This document shows positions 51,345 through 60,608 of a stretch of 64,000 bases of DNA, piece after piece (positions within the stretch are counted from its first letter, which is position 1; each line of letters begins with the position of its first letter). This DNA is from Rubrivivax gelatinosus. GTDB taxonomy: Bacteria; Pseudomonadota; Gammaproteobacteria; Burkholderiales; Burkholderiaceae_C. Made by a program: the position numbers and the translations under genes. Location of the stretch: NCBI RefSeq assembly GCF_004340905.1, contig NZ_SLXD01000002.1, positions 372,001 to 436,000 of the forward strand, in the 5' to 3' direction. The notes below the pieces were generated by a model. That model was given only the letters and a program-made list of their open reading frames with translations, was not told the DNA's origin and searched no databases.

Positions 51345-51934
51345 GCACCCCGCCCTGCCCCCTGCGCCGCCGGCTGGCGGGCGCCGCCGCGCTGGCACTT
51401 GCCGGCTGCGCGGCGGCGCCGGGACCGCCGCGGCGGCTGTACCGGCTGGACACCGCGGCGCCCGAACCCGTGCCCGAGGCACCGGCGGCGGCCGAGGTCT
51501 GGGCGATCTGGCCCACGGTGGCGCTGCCGGAGTACCTGCAGCGCGACGCGCTCCTCGTCGCCACGGACGACGCGCGCCTGCAGCCGCTGGACGGCGAGCG
51601 CTGGGCCGAGCCGCTGCGCGACGCGCTGCCGCGGCTGCTGCGTGCCGACCTCGAACGGCTGCGCGGTGCGGGCAGCACCTGGCTCGCGCCGGTGCCCGCA
51701 GGGCTGGTCGCGGCGCGGCTGCTGCGCCTGGAGCTGGCCGAGCTGCATGCCGCGGCGTTGCCCCCGGGCGTGCGCTGCGTCGCACGCTGGTGGCTCGAGG
51801 ATCCGGCAGCGCGCCAGCCGCCGCGAGCCGGCAGCGCGACGCTGCACGAGCCGCAAGCCGGCACCGGCGCCGAGGAGATCGTGCGTGCGCACCGGCGGGT
51901 GCTGTGGCGGCTGGCACGGCTGATCGCCGCGTGA
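51341..51934 (+). CDS. ABC-type transport auxiliary lipoprotein (PqiC-like)
   Basis: 197 residues. A signal with lipobox LAGC (Cys near residue 23) precedes the ABC_trans_aux domain (RRLYRLDTAAPEP, then WPTVALPEYLQRDALLVATDDARLQPLDGERWAEPL). PqiC/YmbA-type lipoproteins sit in the outer membrane and complete MCE systems. It ends the four-gene MCE operon. Confidence 0.92.
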   Translation: MSTPPCPLRRRLAGAAALALAGCAAAPGPPRRLYRLDTAAPEPVPEAPAAAEVWAIWPTVALPEYLQRDALLVATDDARLQPLDGERWAEPLRDALPRLLRADLERLRGAGSTWLAPVPAGLVAARLLRLELAELHAAALPPGVRCVARWWLEDPAARQPPRAGSATLHEPQAGTGAEEIVRAHRRVLWRLARLIAA

Positions 51935-51950
51935 CGGCGGCGGGCGCTTG

Positions 51951-51979
51951 TCCTACGGCCGCGGGGCGGCCGCTCCGAC
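51951..51979 (+). promoter_or_regulatory. NCCKAC-N17-NCCGAY element 4
   Basis: TCCTAC, 17 bases, TCCGAC, 95 bases before the ATG at 52075, between the MCE operon and the flavin-binding stress-type gene. One of the five best matches. Confidence 0.6.
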
Positions 51980-52074
51980 CGGGCCTGCGCCGGCGGCTGC
52001 CTACAGTGGGGGCGTGCCGGTTGCCACGGCAGCCGGGTCCCGGCGCCCAGCGCCCTTCCCGACGGAGCGCCACG

Positions 52075-52584
52075 ATGAAGATCTCCCCCCAGACCACCGA
52101 GGACGGACGCCGGCTCGCCGCGAAGCTCGAGGGTCAGCGTGTCGCGATGCTGACGCTCGAGGAGGCCGGCGAGCTGACCAGCCGGCCGCTGACGCCGCTG
52201 GAGTTCGACGAACACGGCCGCTTCTGGTTCTTCACCTCGCGTCGCACGATGCAGCCGCTGCTGGGCGGCGCGGCGCGCGAGGCCAACCTCGCTTTCGCCG
52301 ACGCTGCCAAGGGCGTCTATGCGTCGCTGCCCGGTCAGGCCGAGCTGGTCGACAGCCCGGAGCTGAAGGCGGCGCTGTGGACTGCGGCAGCGCGTCCGTG
52401 GTTCCCGGACGGCGAGGACGACCCCGACCTGATGCTGCTGAAGTTCGCCCCTCGGCGCGCCGAGGCCTGGGACGGGCCGCACAGCGCCGTGCTGCGGCTC
52501 GCGGCGATGGCCGCGTCGGTGGTCGCGGCGCGCCCGATCGGCCTGGGCGAGCACCAACGGCTGCAGATCCATTCGCGGGACTGA
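52075..52584 (+). CDS. Pyridoxamine 5'-phosphate oxidase-like (general stress protein 26) family protein
   Basis: 169 residues. The split-barrel FMN-binding fold is shown by RVAMLTLEEAGELTSRPLTPLEFDEHGRFWFFTSRRTMQ and ANLAFADAAKGVYASLPGQAELVD. The family includes general stress protein 26 and flavin or F420 oxidoreductases. In proteobacteria it is often found with osmotic and oxidative stress genes, consistent with the upstream NCCKAC element. Confidence 0.9.
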   Translation: MKISPQTTEDGRRLAAKLEGQRVAMLTLEEAGELTSRPLTPLEFDEHGRFWFFTSRRTMQPLLGGAAREANLAFADAAKGVYASLPGQAELVDSPELKAALWTAAARPWFPDGEDDPDLMLLKFAPRRAEAWDGPHSAVLRLAAMAASVVAARPIGLGEHQRLQIHSRD

Positions 52585-52628
52585 AGCTCCAACGCGCTTC
52601 ATGCGCCGGGCGAGAGGCTCGCCCGACT

Positions 52629-52663
52629 GCCCCCGCCCCGGGACCCGGCGCGGGGGCTTTTTT
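52629..52663 (+). terminator. Intrinsic terminator after the stress-type flavoprotein gene
   Basis: An 8-bp GC stem (GCCCCCGC and complement) with extra pairing in the loop, followed by six T's at 52658-52663. Confidence 0.9.
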
Positions 52664-52680
52664 CGCCGTTGGCGCCGGCG

Positions 52681-53007
52681 TCAGAAGCGCTTGCGCCAGG
52701 CGACGGCCAGGCCGTTGCGGCGCGGACGCAGGGACAGCGAGGCGTCGCCCGACAGCTGCATGCGCAGCGCGCCGCGCGGCAGCGAGACCGGGCCTTCGCC
52801 CTTCTCGAAGGCCAGGGTCGGGCGCGCCAGCACGAGCGCGGGCGGCGGCGCGAAGGCCGGCTCGGGCACGATGATGAAACGCGGCGCGGCGTGGCCCCCC
52901 GAACGCGGCACACGCAGGTCCAGCGGCCCGGCACGGTCGTCGCCCGCCTGGCACGACAGGCTCAGCGGCAGCAGCAGCGCGGCGCCGAAACGGCAGGCGG
53001 CGTTCAT
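52681..53007 (-). CDS. Hypothetical secreted protein downstream of DUF1328
   Basis: 108 residues. An N-terminal signal peptide ([19 protein letters not shown]) is followed by a Pro/Ala/Arg-rich chain with no known domain; the C-terminus ([28 protein letters not shown]) looks like beta strands. The ATG overlaps the DUF1328 stop (ATGA), so the two are coupled. Confidence 0.65.
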   Translation of the reverse strand: MNAACRFGAALLLPLSLSCQAGDDRAGPLDLRVPRSGGHAAPRFIIVPEPAFAPPPALVLARPTLAFEKGEGPVSLPRGALRMQLSGDASLSLRPRRNGLAVAWRKRF

Positions 53008-53189
53008 CGCGACACCTTGCGCGCGCGGCGCCGGCGCAGCAGGTCCAGCACGAAGCCGCCCAGCGCCAGCAGCAGGAAGAGCACGAACAGTAGCTGCGCC
53101 ACCTGCGCCGCGCCCACGGCCACGCCGGTGAAGCCCAGCGCGCCCGCGACCAGCGCGATGACGAAGAAGACGACGGCCAGTTGCAGCAT
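53004..53189 (-). CDS. DUF1328 (YtjA-type) membrane miniprotein, copy 1
   Basis: 61 residues with two membrane helices: [27 protein letters not shown] and [17 protein letters not shown], then a basic tail RRRRARK. The [17 protein letters not shown] core matches DUF1328. These proteins are abundant under osmotic and stationary-phase stress but lack a known mechanism. An NCCKAC element lies 100 bases upstream. Confidence 0.88.
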   Translation of the reverse strand: MLQLAVVFFVIALVAGALGFTGVAVGAAQVAQLLFVLFLLLALGGFVLDLLRRRRARKVSR

Positions 53190-53289
53190 GAGCCACCTCG
53201 CGTCGGGCCTGGGCCAGGATGTCCGGCCCTTGGTCGACAGCGTAGGCAGACCCCGCGGCGCGCAGGGTGGGAAGCGGTGACGAGCCGTT

Positions 53290-53318
53290 GTCGGTGCCAT
53301 GCGGACGGCCCTGTAGGA
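53290..53318 (-). promoter_or_regulatory. NCCKAC-N17-NCCGAY element 5
   Basis: On the minus strand TCCTAC (53318-53313), 17 bases, ACCGAC (53295-53290), 100 bases before the DUF1328 ATG at 53189. One of the five best matches, shared in form with the element before the second DUF1328 gene. Confidence 0.6.
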
Positions 53319-53327
53319 AGCGGCCGA

Positions 53328-54725
<1,398 letters not shown>

Positions 54726-54734
54726 CGTCGGCGC

Positions 54735-55130
54735 TCAGCGGGCCGGTGCGGAGGCCGCGTCGCCCGGCACGATGGTCACCAGTTCCCGCACGATGGCGCC
54801 CTCCTCGACCGAGCCCTGCTGCGTGCCTTCGCCCAGCGCCAGGCGTTCGCACAGCGCGCGTTCGGAGGGCGCATGCACCTGGCAGCGGCGCACGGCGTTG
54901 GCGCGCCAGTCCTGCGGCGTGCTGCCGTTGCCCAGCCGTCCCTGGCGGGCCTCGGCGAGTGCGGCGCCGGCGTCGCGCAGGCAGCTGCTGCGCTCCTGGC
55001 CGCTGCGGTCGCTCATGCAGGCCGCGCGTTCACGCTGATAACGCGCCTGGGCGTCTTCGGCCGGCGGCGCGGCCAGGGCGGGAGTGCACAGCGCCGCGGC
55101 AAGCGCGAGGCCGAGATGGAAGCGGTGCAT
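54735..55130 (-). CDS. Hypothetical secreted protein with four cysteines
   Basis: 131 residues. A signal peptide (about 1-20) is followed by RERAACMSDRSGQERSSCLRD, a Cys-x9-Cys pattern seen in several small periplasmic proteins of Burkholderiales, and two further cysteines (RRCQVHAPSERALC). Two disulfides are likely. Function unknown. It ends nine bases before fumC on the same strand. Confidence 0.72.
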   Translation of the reverse strand: MHRFHLGLALAAALCTPALAAPPAEDAQARYQRERAACMSDRSGQERSSCLRDAGAALAEARQGRLGNGSTPQDWRANAVRRCQVHAPSERALCERLALGEGTQQGSVEEGAIVRELVTIVPGDAASAPAR

Positions 55131-55164
55131 GGCGTTCCTCGTGTCGGATGGCAGGACCTTCGAT

Positions 55165-55190
55165 CCGGGCACGCCGCGTGCCCGGGCACG
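55165..55190. repeat. Overlapping palindromes between divergent genes
   Basis: CCGGGCACGC-C-GCGTGCCCGG (55165-55185) and CGTGCCCGGGCACG (55177-55190) overlap, giving three alternating copies of one half-site. The place between the secreted-protein gene and the phospholipase-D-type gene suits an operator; a hairpin in either 5' leader is the alternative. Confidence 0.5.
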
Positions 55191-55218
55191 TTGGGCGGCC
55201 GTCGCCGCGGGAGGCACG

Positions 55219-56682
55219 ATGTCGAGCGAGGCAACACCGGGCCGGCGCCACCGGCTGGCGCCGCGCGCCGGCGCGAAGGGGCTGGCACGGCGCGCGGGCG
55301 CGCTGGGGCTCGCACTGCTGGCCGGCTGCGCCGCCGCCCCGGTGGCCCCGCGCCTGGACCCCGTCGTCGCCCAGGCGGCGAGCGCGCCGACGGCCGGCGC
55401 CGTGGCGCAGGAGCTGGACCTGCACGGCCGCCGCGGCCGGCTGTCGCCGGCCGAGCGCACGCGGCTGCTCGCGCGCGTCGCGGCCCAGGGCGACGGCGAC
55501 CTGGTGCGCCGCCACCTGGCGGTGATGTCGGCCTTCGGCGAGGTCGACCTGCATGCGGGCAACCGCGCCCGGCTGCTGGTGGACGGGCCGGCAACCTTCG
55601 ACGCGATGTTCGCCGCCATCGAGGCCGCGCGGCACAGCGTGCTGCTGGAGAGCTACATCGTCGAGGACGCCGCCGTGGCGCGCCGGCTGGCCACGCTGCT
55701 GGCGCGAAAGCGCGCCGAGGGCGTGCACGTCGCGCTGCTGTACGACGCGGTCGGCTCGCTCGGCACGCCGCCGGCGTTCTTCGACGGCCTGCGCGCCGAC
55801 GGCATCGCGGTCTGCGAGTTCAACCCGCTGGCGCCTGCGGCCGGGCGCGGCGGCCTCTGGAGCATCAGCCACCGCGACCACCGCAAGATCCTCGTCGTCG
55901 ACCGCGAGACCGGCTTCACCGGCGGCATCAACATCAGCGCGGTCTACTCCTCGGGCTCCTTCGGCCGCCGCGGCCGCGCCCAGGACCCCGAGGCCGGCTG
56001 GCGCGACACGCAGATCGAGCTGCGCGGCAGCGCCGCGGCGGCGCTGGAAGACCTGCTGCGCGGCAGCTGGCAGCGCCAGCGCTGTCCCGGCGAGCTGGCG
56101 CCACCGCGGCGGGTGGCCGCGGGCCCGGCGGGGGCGCAGCTGGTGCGCATCGTGCCGTCGGGGCCCGAGGAGCCCTACTCGCGCCTGTACGCACTGCTGC
56201 TCGCGGCCATCGATGCGGCGCAGCGCAGCGTGCACATGACCATCGCCTACTTCGCGCCGACGCCGGAGATGATCGACGCGCTCGCCGACGCGGCGCGCCG
56301 CGGTGTCGACGTGCAGCTGGTGCTGCCCTCGCGCAGCGACTTCCGCCCGGTGCTGCACGCCGGGCGCAGCCACTACGGCCGGCTGCTCGAGGCCGGCGTG
56401 AAGATCCACGAGCTGCAGGACGCGGTGCTGCACGCCAAGACCGCGGTCATCGACGGCGTCGTCTCGACGGTCGGGTCGAGCAACCTGGACTGGCGCAGCT
56501 TTGTGCTCAACGACGAGGTCGACGCGGTCGTCGTCGGCGCCGACTTCGGCGCCGAGATGCAAGCGCTGTTCCGCCGCGACCTCGACACCAGCCGGCCGGT
56601 CACGCTCGCGCAGTGGGCCGCCCGGCCGCTGTGGCAGCGCGCCGCCGAAGCGCTGGCGCGGATGTTCGAACGCTGGTGGTGA
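55219..56682 (+). CDS. Phospholipase D-type (cardiolipin synthase-like) lipoprotein
   Basis: 487 residues from ATG 55219, six bases after GGGAGG. A basic lead ends in LALLAGC, a lipobox near residue 40. Two PLD domains carry HKD motifs: HRKILVVD followed by GFTGGINIS (about residues 218-232) and LHAKTAVID followed by GSSNLDWRS (about 403-425). Such enzymes make cardiolipin from phosphatidylglycerol. The lipobox would place the active site outside the inner membrane, unlike typical ClsA. Confidence 0.92.
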   Translation: MSSEATPGRRHRLAPRAGAKGLARRAGALGLALLAGCAAAPVAPRLDPVVAQAASAPTAGAVAQELDLHGRRGRLSPAERTRLLARVAAQGDGDLVRRHLAVMSAFGEVDLHAGNRARLLVDGPATFDAMFAAIEAARHSVLLESYIVEDAAVARRLATLLARKRAEGVHVALLYDAVGSLGTPPAFFDGLRADGIAVCEFNPLAPAAGRGGLWSISHRDHRKILVVDRETGFTGGINISAVYSSGSFGRRGRAQDPEAGWRDTQIELRGSAAAALEDLLRGSWQRQRCPGELAPPRRVAAGPAGAQLVRIVPSGPEEPYSRLYALLLAAIDAAQRSVHMTIAYFAPTPEMIDALADAARRGVDVQLVLPSRSDFRPVLHAGRSHYGRLLEAGVKIHELQDAVLHAKTAVIDGVVSTVGSSNLDWRSFVLNDEVDAVVVGADFGAEMQALFRRDLDTSRPVTLAQWAARPLWQRAAEALARMFERWW

Positions 56683-56693
56683 GGTAGTCCGGC

Positions 56694-56722
56694 TCCTACC
56701 GGCAGGCGCCTCCGGCACCGAC
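56694..56722 (+). promoter_or_regulatory. NCCKAC-N17-NCCGAY element 6
   Basis: TCCTAC, 17 bases, ACCGAC, 97 bases before the second DUF1328 ATG at 56820. One of the five best matches. Confidence 0.6.
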
Positions 56723-56819
56723 AGTGCCGCGGGGCGCCCGCCGCTGCCGCGCGCGCGCCGGCGGCCGAAGAATGGCTCATCGCGGCAGCCTGCCGCCCGA
56801 TGCGAGAGGAGACCCCCCG

Positions 56820-56984
56820 ATGCTTCATTACGCACTTGCCTTCCTGGTCGTGGCGCTCATCGCCGCGGTCCTGGGCTTCGGTGGCATCGCCGCCGGCGCC
56901 GCCGGCATCGCGAAGATCCTGTTCTTCGTGTTCCTCGTCCTGGCCATCGGCGGCTTCGTGCTTAGCCTGATGCGCAAACCCTGA
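56820..56984 (+). CDS. DUF1328 (YtjA-type) membrane miniprotein, copy 2
   Basis: 54 residues, two membrane helices around [18 protein letters not shown], the DUF1328 signature. AGAGGAGA eight bases before the ATG is a good ribosome site. It heads a four-gene unit with a DUF883-like protein, a 55-residue ORF and a BON lipoprotein, a stress-type combination. Confidence 0.92.
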   Translation: MLHYALAFLVVALIAAVLGFGGIAAGAAGIAKILFFVFLVLAIGGFVLSLMRKP

Positions 56985-56995
56985 AGGAGCCCACG

Positions 56996-57379
56996 ATGAA
57001 CCGACACGACAATTCCGCCCGCGCCGACGAACTCTCCGCGCGCGCGCAATCGGCCTGGGAAGAAGGCCGCCGCTTCGCCAGCGAGGCGCACGATGCCCTG
57101 GACGAGGGCGCGCGCAGCGCACGCCACGAAGCCGCCGAGGCCTTCGGTCGCGCCCGCAACCAGGTCGGCGACGCCGCCCGGCGCGGCTGGGACAGCGCAC
57201 GCGAACTTGGCGCCAACGTGCGCCACCGCGTCGACGTCGCCGGCGAACGCACGACGGCGACGATCAAGGAGCAGCCGGTGAAGGCGGTGCTGGTCGCCGC
57301 GGCCGCCGGCGCCCTGGTCGCGCTCTTGATCGGCGCGCTGGCCTCGCGTAGTCGCGACGGCTCGCGCCACCTGCGCTGA
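56996..57379 (+). CDS. DUF883 (ElaB/YqjD-type) membrane-anchored protein
   Basis: 127 residues. A long charged amphipathic helix (about 5-95, Ala/Arg/Glu-rich) ends in EQPVKAVLVAAAAGALVALLIGAL, the C-terminal anchor typical of ElaB/YqjD proteins. In E. coli these bind stationary-phase ribosomes at the inner membrane. AAGGAG precedes the ATG by six bases. Confidence 0.88.
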   Translation: MNRHDNSARADELSARAQSAWEEGRRFASEAHDALDEGARSARHEAAEAFGRARNQVGDAARRGWDSARELGANVRHRVDVAGERTTATIKEQPVKAVLVAAAAGALVALLIGALASRSRDGSRHLR

Positions 57380-57386
57380 GACCCGC

Positions 57387-57554
57387 ATGCACGAGGACCG
57401 AGACGCCTGGCTGGACGACGTGCGCCGCTGGTATTACGGCGGCACGCCGCCAGCCGGCGAGCAGCCACCCGGGCCGACGCCGCTTGACGCCGCCTGGGCT
57501 CGCCGCGGCGAGCCCGCCTGCGAACCCGCCCATGAACGAAAGGAAACCCGATGA
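57387..57554 (+). CDS. Small hypothetical protein (55 residues) coupled to the BON gene
   Basis: The frame starts seven bases after the DUF883 stop and ends in ATGA with the BON gene. It encodes a soluble acidic lead (DRDAWLDDVRRWYYGG), a Pro-rich centre and a short basic tail. No family recognised. The fit between neighbours supports a real gene; a ribosome site is weak. Confidence 0.6.
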   Translation: MHEDRDAWLDDVRRWYYGGTPPAGEQPPGPTPLDAAWARRGEPACEPAHERKETR

Positions 57555-57991
57555 ACACCTCCCGACGCCCCCTTGCCGCCACCGTGATCGCCGCCGCCGT
57601 CGCGGCACTCGCCCTGAGCGCCTGCGGCCGCAACGATGACCAGACCGCCGGCGAACGCGTGGACTCCGCCACCACCGCGGCGGGCAACGCCGCCGAACGG
57701 ACCGGCAACGCGGTCGAGAACGCGGCCGAACGCACCGGCGACGCCATCGGCAACGCCACCGACCGCGCCGGCGCGGCGATCGACGACGCGACGGTCACGG
57801 CGCGCGTCAACGCCGAACTGGCCAAGGACCCGGACCTCAGCGCGCTGCGCATCGACGTCGATACCGACGCCGGCAAGGTCGTGCTCAAGGGCAGCGCACC
57901 CGACGCCGCGGCGCGCGAGCGCGCCACGCAGATCGCCGCGCGTGTGGACGGCGTCAAGGGCGTCGACAACCGCCTGGAAGTGAAGAGCTGA
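57551..57991 (+). CDS. BON-domain lipoprotein
   Basis: 146 residues. A lipoprotein signal ends LSAC (Cys25). A low-complexity helix with repeated NAAERTGNAVENAAERTGDA units (about 40-80) resembles LEA/CsbD-like stress sequences. One BON domain follows (about 82-146): ARVNAELAKDPDLSALRIDVDT to VDGVKGVDNRLEV. BON proteins such as OsmY bind lipid or peptidoglycan under hyperosmotic stress. GAAAGGAAA precedes the ATG. Confidence 0.92.
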   Translation: MNTSRRPLAATVIAAAVAALALSACGRNDDQTAGERVDSATTAAGNAAERTGNAVENAAERTGDAIGNATDRAGAAIDDATVTARVNAELAKDPDLSALRIDVDTDAGKVVLKGSAPDAAARERATQIAARVDGVKGVDNRLEVKS

Positions 57992-58016
57992 AGACCGGCC
58001 GCCGGGCCGGCCCCGT

Positions 58017-59387
58017 TCAGGCGGTGGCGGGCTCGGCGGCCAGCGGCAGCCAGGCCTCGATCAGCGTGCCGTCGCCGGGCCGCGACTGGACCCGCATCGC
58101 GCCGCCCTGCGACTCGACGCGATAGCGCATGCCCATCAGCCCGTGCGCCGTGCCCCGGACGGCGTCGGGGTCGAAACCCCGGCCATCGTCGCGCACGGCG
58201 ATGCGCGCGCGTTGCCCCTCGCGCGCCAGCGTGACCGTCACGCGGCGCGCGGCGGCGTACTTGGCGATGTTGGTCAGCGATTCCTGCACCAGACGGAAGA
58301 CGGTGATCTGGGCGCTGTCGGCAAGCAACACGTTCTCCAGTTCGACCTGCACCGGCACTTCGGAGCGCTGCGAGAACTCGCGCGCCTGGATCTCCAGCGC
58401 CGCGACCAGGCCCAGATTGCTCAGCGAGGACGGGCGCAGGTCCTCGATGATGCGGCGCTTCAGGCCGATGCCGTCGTTGATGGTGTCGTTGAGGTGCTTG
58501 AGCCGCGCCTCGGACTCCGGCGACATGGAGCCCAGGCTGCGCTTGAGCCGCGCCGCGTCGAGCTTGGCCGCGGTCAGCAGCGCGCCGAGTTCGTCGTGCA
58601 GCTCACGCGCCAGGCGGCTGCGTTCGTCCTCGCGCGCGGTCTGCAGGTAGTTGGCCAGATCGGTCAGGTCGCGCGTGCGGCGCGCCACCTCGGTCTCCAG
58701 GTGGTCCTTCTCGGCCTGCAGGGCCAGCGCATGGCGGCGCTGCACCTCGTCGAAACTGGCGGTCTGGCGCAGGAAGAGCATCAGCGCCAGCAGGCTCAGC
58801 GCCGTCATCGCATTCACGCCGATGCGCTGCAGCCGCAGCGTCTGGTAGACGTCGGCGCGGTCGGCGCGGATCAGCTGCGACTCGTGGTCGAGCAGCTGCT
58901 GGCCCAGCGCGCGGATGCGCTCCATCTTGTCCAGACCGATGTTGGACATCAGCAGTTCATGCCAGGCCTCGTGGCGGCCTTCGTCGTACAGCCGCACCGC
59001 GGTCGCGAGGTCGGACAGGCGCTGCTCCACGGTGGCCGATATGGACAGCATCAGCTCGGTGGCCTGCGGGTCATCGGCGAAGTACGAGCCCAGCCGCGCG
59101 ACGGTATCGGGCACCGAGGCGACGGCCCTCTCGTACGGGTCCAGATACTCGCGGCGGCCGGTGAGCAGGTAGCCGCGTTCGCCGGTCTCGGCGTCGACGA
59201 GCGCCCCGCGCAGCGTCTGCAGCTCCACCCGGGCGCTGCCGCGCGTGCCCAGCTTGTCGAGCGAGGCCACCGAATCGCGGTAGGCGAGTTCGTTGATGAA
59301 GAAGATCACCAGCGCCGCCAGCGCCGCCAGCGGCAGCGCCAGCACGCTGCGGCGCAGACGCGAGACCAGACCGAAACGCATCGACAT
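58017..59387 (-). CDS. Sensor histidine kinase, CHASE3 + HisKA_3 (NarX/DegS type)
   Basis: 456 residues. An N-terminal membrane helix, a periplasmic CHASE3-like four-helix sensor (about 40-180, with AETGERGYLLTGRREYLDPY), a second helix (about 185-210), a coiled linker and the HisKA_3 domain with phospho-accepting His near residue 262 (LARELHDELGALLTAAKLD). The HATPase_c domain shows VQESLTNIAKYA (N box) and DDGRGFD (G1). It lies 76 bases after a receiver-only regulator. Confidence 0.93.
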   Translation of the reverse strand: MSMRFGLVSRLRRSVLALPLAALAALVIFFINELAYRDSVASLDKLGTRGSARVELQTLRGALVDAETGERGYLLTGRREYLDPYERAVASVPDTVARLGSYFADDPQATELMLSISATVEQRLSDLATAVRLYDEGRHEAWHELLMSNIGLDKMERIRALGQQLLDHESQLIRADRADVYQTLRLQRIGVNAMTALSLLALMLFLRQTASFDEVQRRHALALQAEKDHLETEVARRTRDLTDLANYLQTAREDERSRLARELHDELGALLTAAKLDAARLKRSLGSMSPESEARLKHLNDTINDGIGLKRRIIEDLRPSSLSNLGLVAALEIQAREFSQRSEVPVQVELENVLLADSAQITVFRLVQESLTNIAKYAAARRVTVTLAREGQRARIAVRDDGRGFDPDAVRGTAHGLMGMRYRVESQGGAMRVQSRPGDGTLIEAWLPLAAEPATA

Positions 59388-59463
59388 CCTCCCGCGCCGC
59401 CGTGGCGCCTTTCGTGTTCTAAGCGCTGCGGCGCAGCCCCTGGTGTCCCCAGGTACAGCGCGA

Positions 59464-59871
59464 TCAGTTCAGCGTGCCGGGCACGGTGGCGCCACCGCCT
59501 TCGGCCAGGCGCAGACAGTAGCTGATCAGCTCGTCGAGTTCGTTGGACTTGTCGAACACGCGGTGGGCGCCGAGCGCCTGGCACTTCTCGCGCATGTCCG
59601 GCGTGGCGTAGTTGGTCAGCACGACCCGGCGCCCGCGCACGCCCGACTGCGCCGCCTGGCGCAGCACGCCCAGGCCCGAGCCGGACTTCAGGAAGATGTC
59701 GATGATCAGCAGGTCGCAGTCCTCGGGGCGGGCGCGCAGCCAGTGCACCGCACTCGACTCGTCGGCGGCGGTGCCGACGACCTTCACCGGGGCGAGTTCC
59801 TCGAGCGTCGCCACGAGGCTCTCGAGGATGATGGGGCTGTCTTCGACGATGAAGGCGTTGACGTCAGGCAT
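59464..59871 (-). CDS. Single-domain response regulator (receiver only)
   Basis: 135 residues, a CheY-like receiver with no output domain. Acidic pair Glu10-Asp11, phospho-acceptor Asp58 (LLIIDIFLKSG), Thr in VVLTNYA and Lys in VFDKSNELDE complete the active site. HisKA_3 kinases usually phosphorylate NarL-type regulators; here the adjacent partner lacks the HTH, so output must go through protein contact or a relay. Confidence 0.92.
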   Translation of the reverse strand: MPDVNAFIVEDSPIILESLVATLEELAPVKVVGTAADESSAVHWLRARPEDCDLLIIDIFLKSGSGLGVLRQAAQSGVRGRRVVLTNYATPDMREKCQALGAHRVFDKSNELDELISYCLRLAEGGGATVPGTLN

Positions 59872-60003
59872 GGCTGGCCGGCAGCACGGGGCTGCCGCGG
59901 GGTCGGGGACGGGGGCACCGGGGCGCTCGGGCTCCAGTGTGGTGGACGGCGCGGGGGATGACCATCACCACGCGCCGTCATCGGACGTCGGACGCGTCCT
60001 ACG

Positions 60004-60384
60004 TCACTGGGGCTGGGCACCCGCCGGGGACCCCGGGTTCTGCAGGTCCTGGGCGCCGAACGGCGCCACCGGGGCCGGCGGCGGGGCGGCCTGCGCGGCG
60101 GCATCGACGGCGGCCTGACGTTCGTATTCGGCGCGCAGCTCCTGGCCCTTGGCCTCTGCGTACCGTTCACGCGCCATCAGCGTGCGCTGCGTGTCGCCGA
60201 CGTCGCCGTCGGGCGTCAGCGCGCCGGCTTCGCGGGTCTCGCGGAAATCGTCGCGCACTTCGGCGCGTGACACCGGCGCGCCGGCATCGGGCCCGCCCGT
60301 GCCGGCCTGGGCGAATGCGGGGATCGTCAGCGCCCCGAGCGCGGCGGCGGCGGCAACGGCGGCGAAGTGTCGGGTTCGGTTCAT
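60004..60384 (-). CDS. Small secreted protein, DUF4148-like
   Basis: 126 residues from ATG 60384, preceded by AAAGGAG. A signal peptide (about 1-26, ending AFAQA) precedes a helical region with SRAEVRDDFRETREAGALTPDGD, which resembles the DUF4148 repeat common in Burkholderia, and a Pro/Ala-rich tail. Function unknown; probably periplasmic and stress-related, given the upstream NCCKAC-type element. Confidence 0.75.
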   Translation of the reverse strand: MNRTRHFAAVAAAAALGALTIPAFAQAGTGGPDAGAPVSRAEVRDDFRETREAGALTPDGDVGDTQRTLMARERYAEAKGQELRAEYERQAAVDAAAQAAPPPAPVAPFGAQDLQNPGSPAGAQPQ

Positions 60385-60456
60385 CTCGTGCTCCTTTGAA
60401 GGCGTCCCACGCGGGGACCATGGCAGCGAGCATCGCCGGGGCAGCGGCCGCCGTCT

Positions 60457-60485
60457 GTCGGCGCGCGGACCGGTGCCCTGTCGGC
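60457..60485 (-). promoter_or_regulatory. NCCKAC-N17-NCCGAY element 7
   Basis: On the minus strand GCCGAC (60485-60480), 17 bases, GCCGAC (60462-60457), 72 bases before the ATG at 60384. It is the weakest match, since both boxes are GCCGAC. Confidence 0.4.
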
Positions 60486-60529
60486 CGACTCCGACCGTCG
60501 CGCCGGCCGCCACGCCGCGTCTCCGCTTG

Positions 60530-60558
60530 TCCTACAGGCGCCTGCGCGACACGCCGAT
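60530..60558 (+). promoter_or_regulatory. NCCKAC-N17-NCCGAY element 8
   Basis: TCCTAC, 17 bases, GCCGAT, 50 bases before the ATG at 60609. One of the five best matches. It is back to back with element 7 in the divergent 60385-60608 region. Confidence 0.6.
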
Positions 60559-60608
60559 ACGGCGGCCACCGCCGTGGCGCGACAGTCTGCAGGCCACCGG
60601 GAGCCACC

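Noticed and set aside
59994..60022. A ninth NCCKAC element (TCCTAC at 59997-60002)
   Set aside because: After 17 bases the second box is CCCGCC, not NCCGAY, and it points into the 3' end of a convergent gene.
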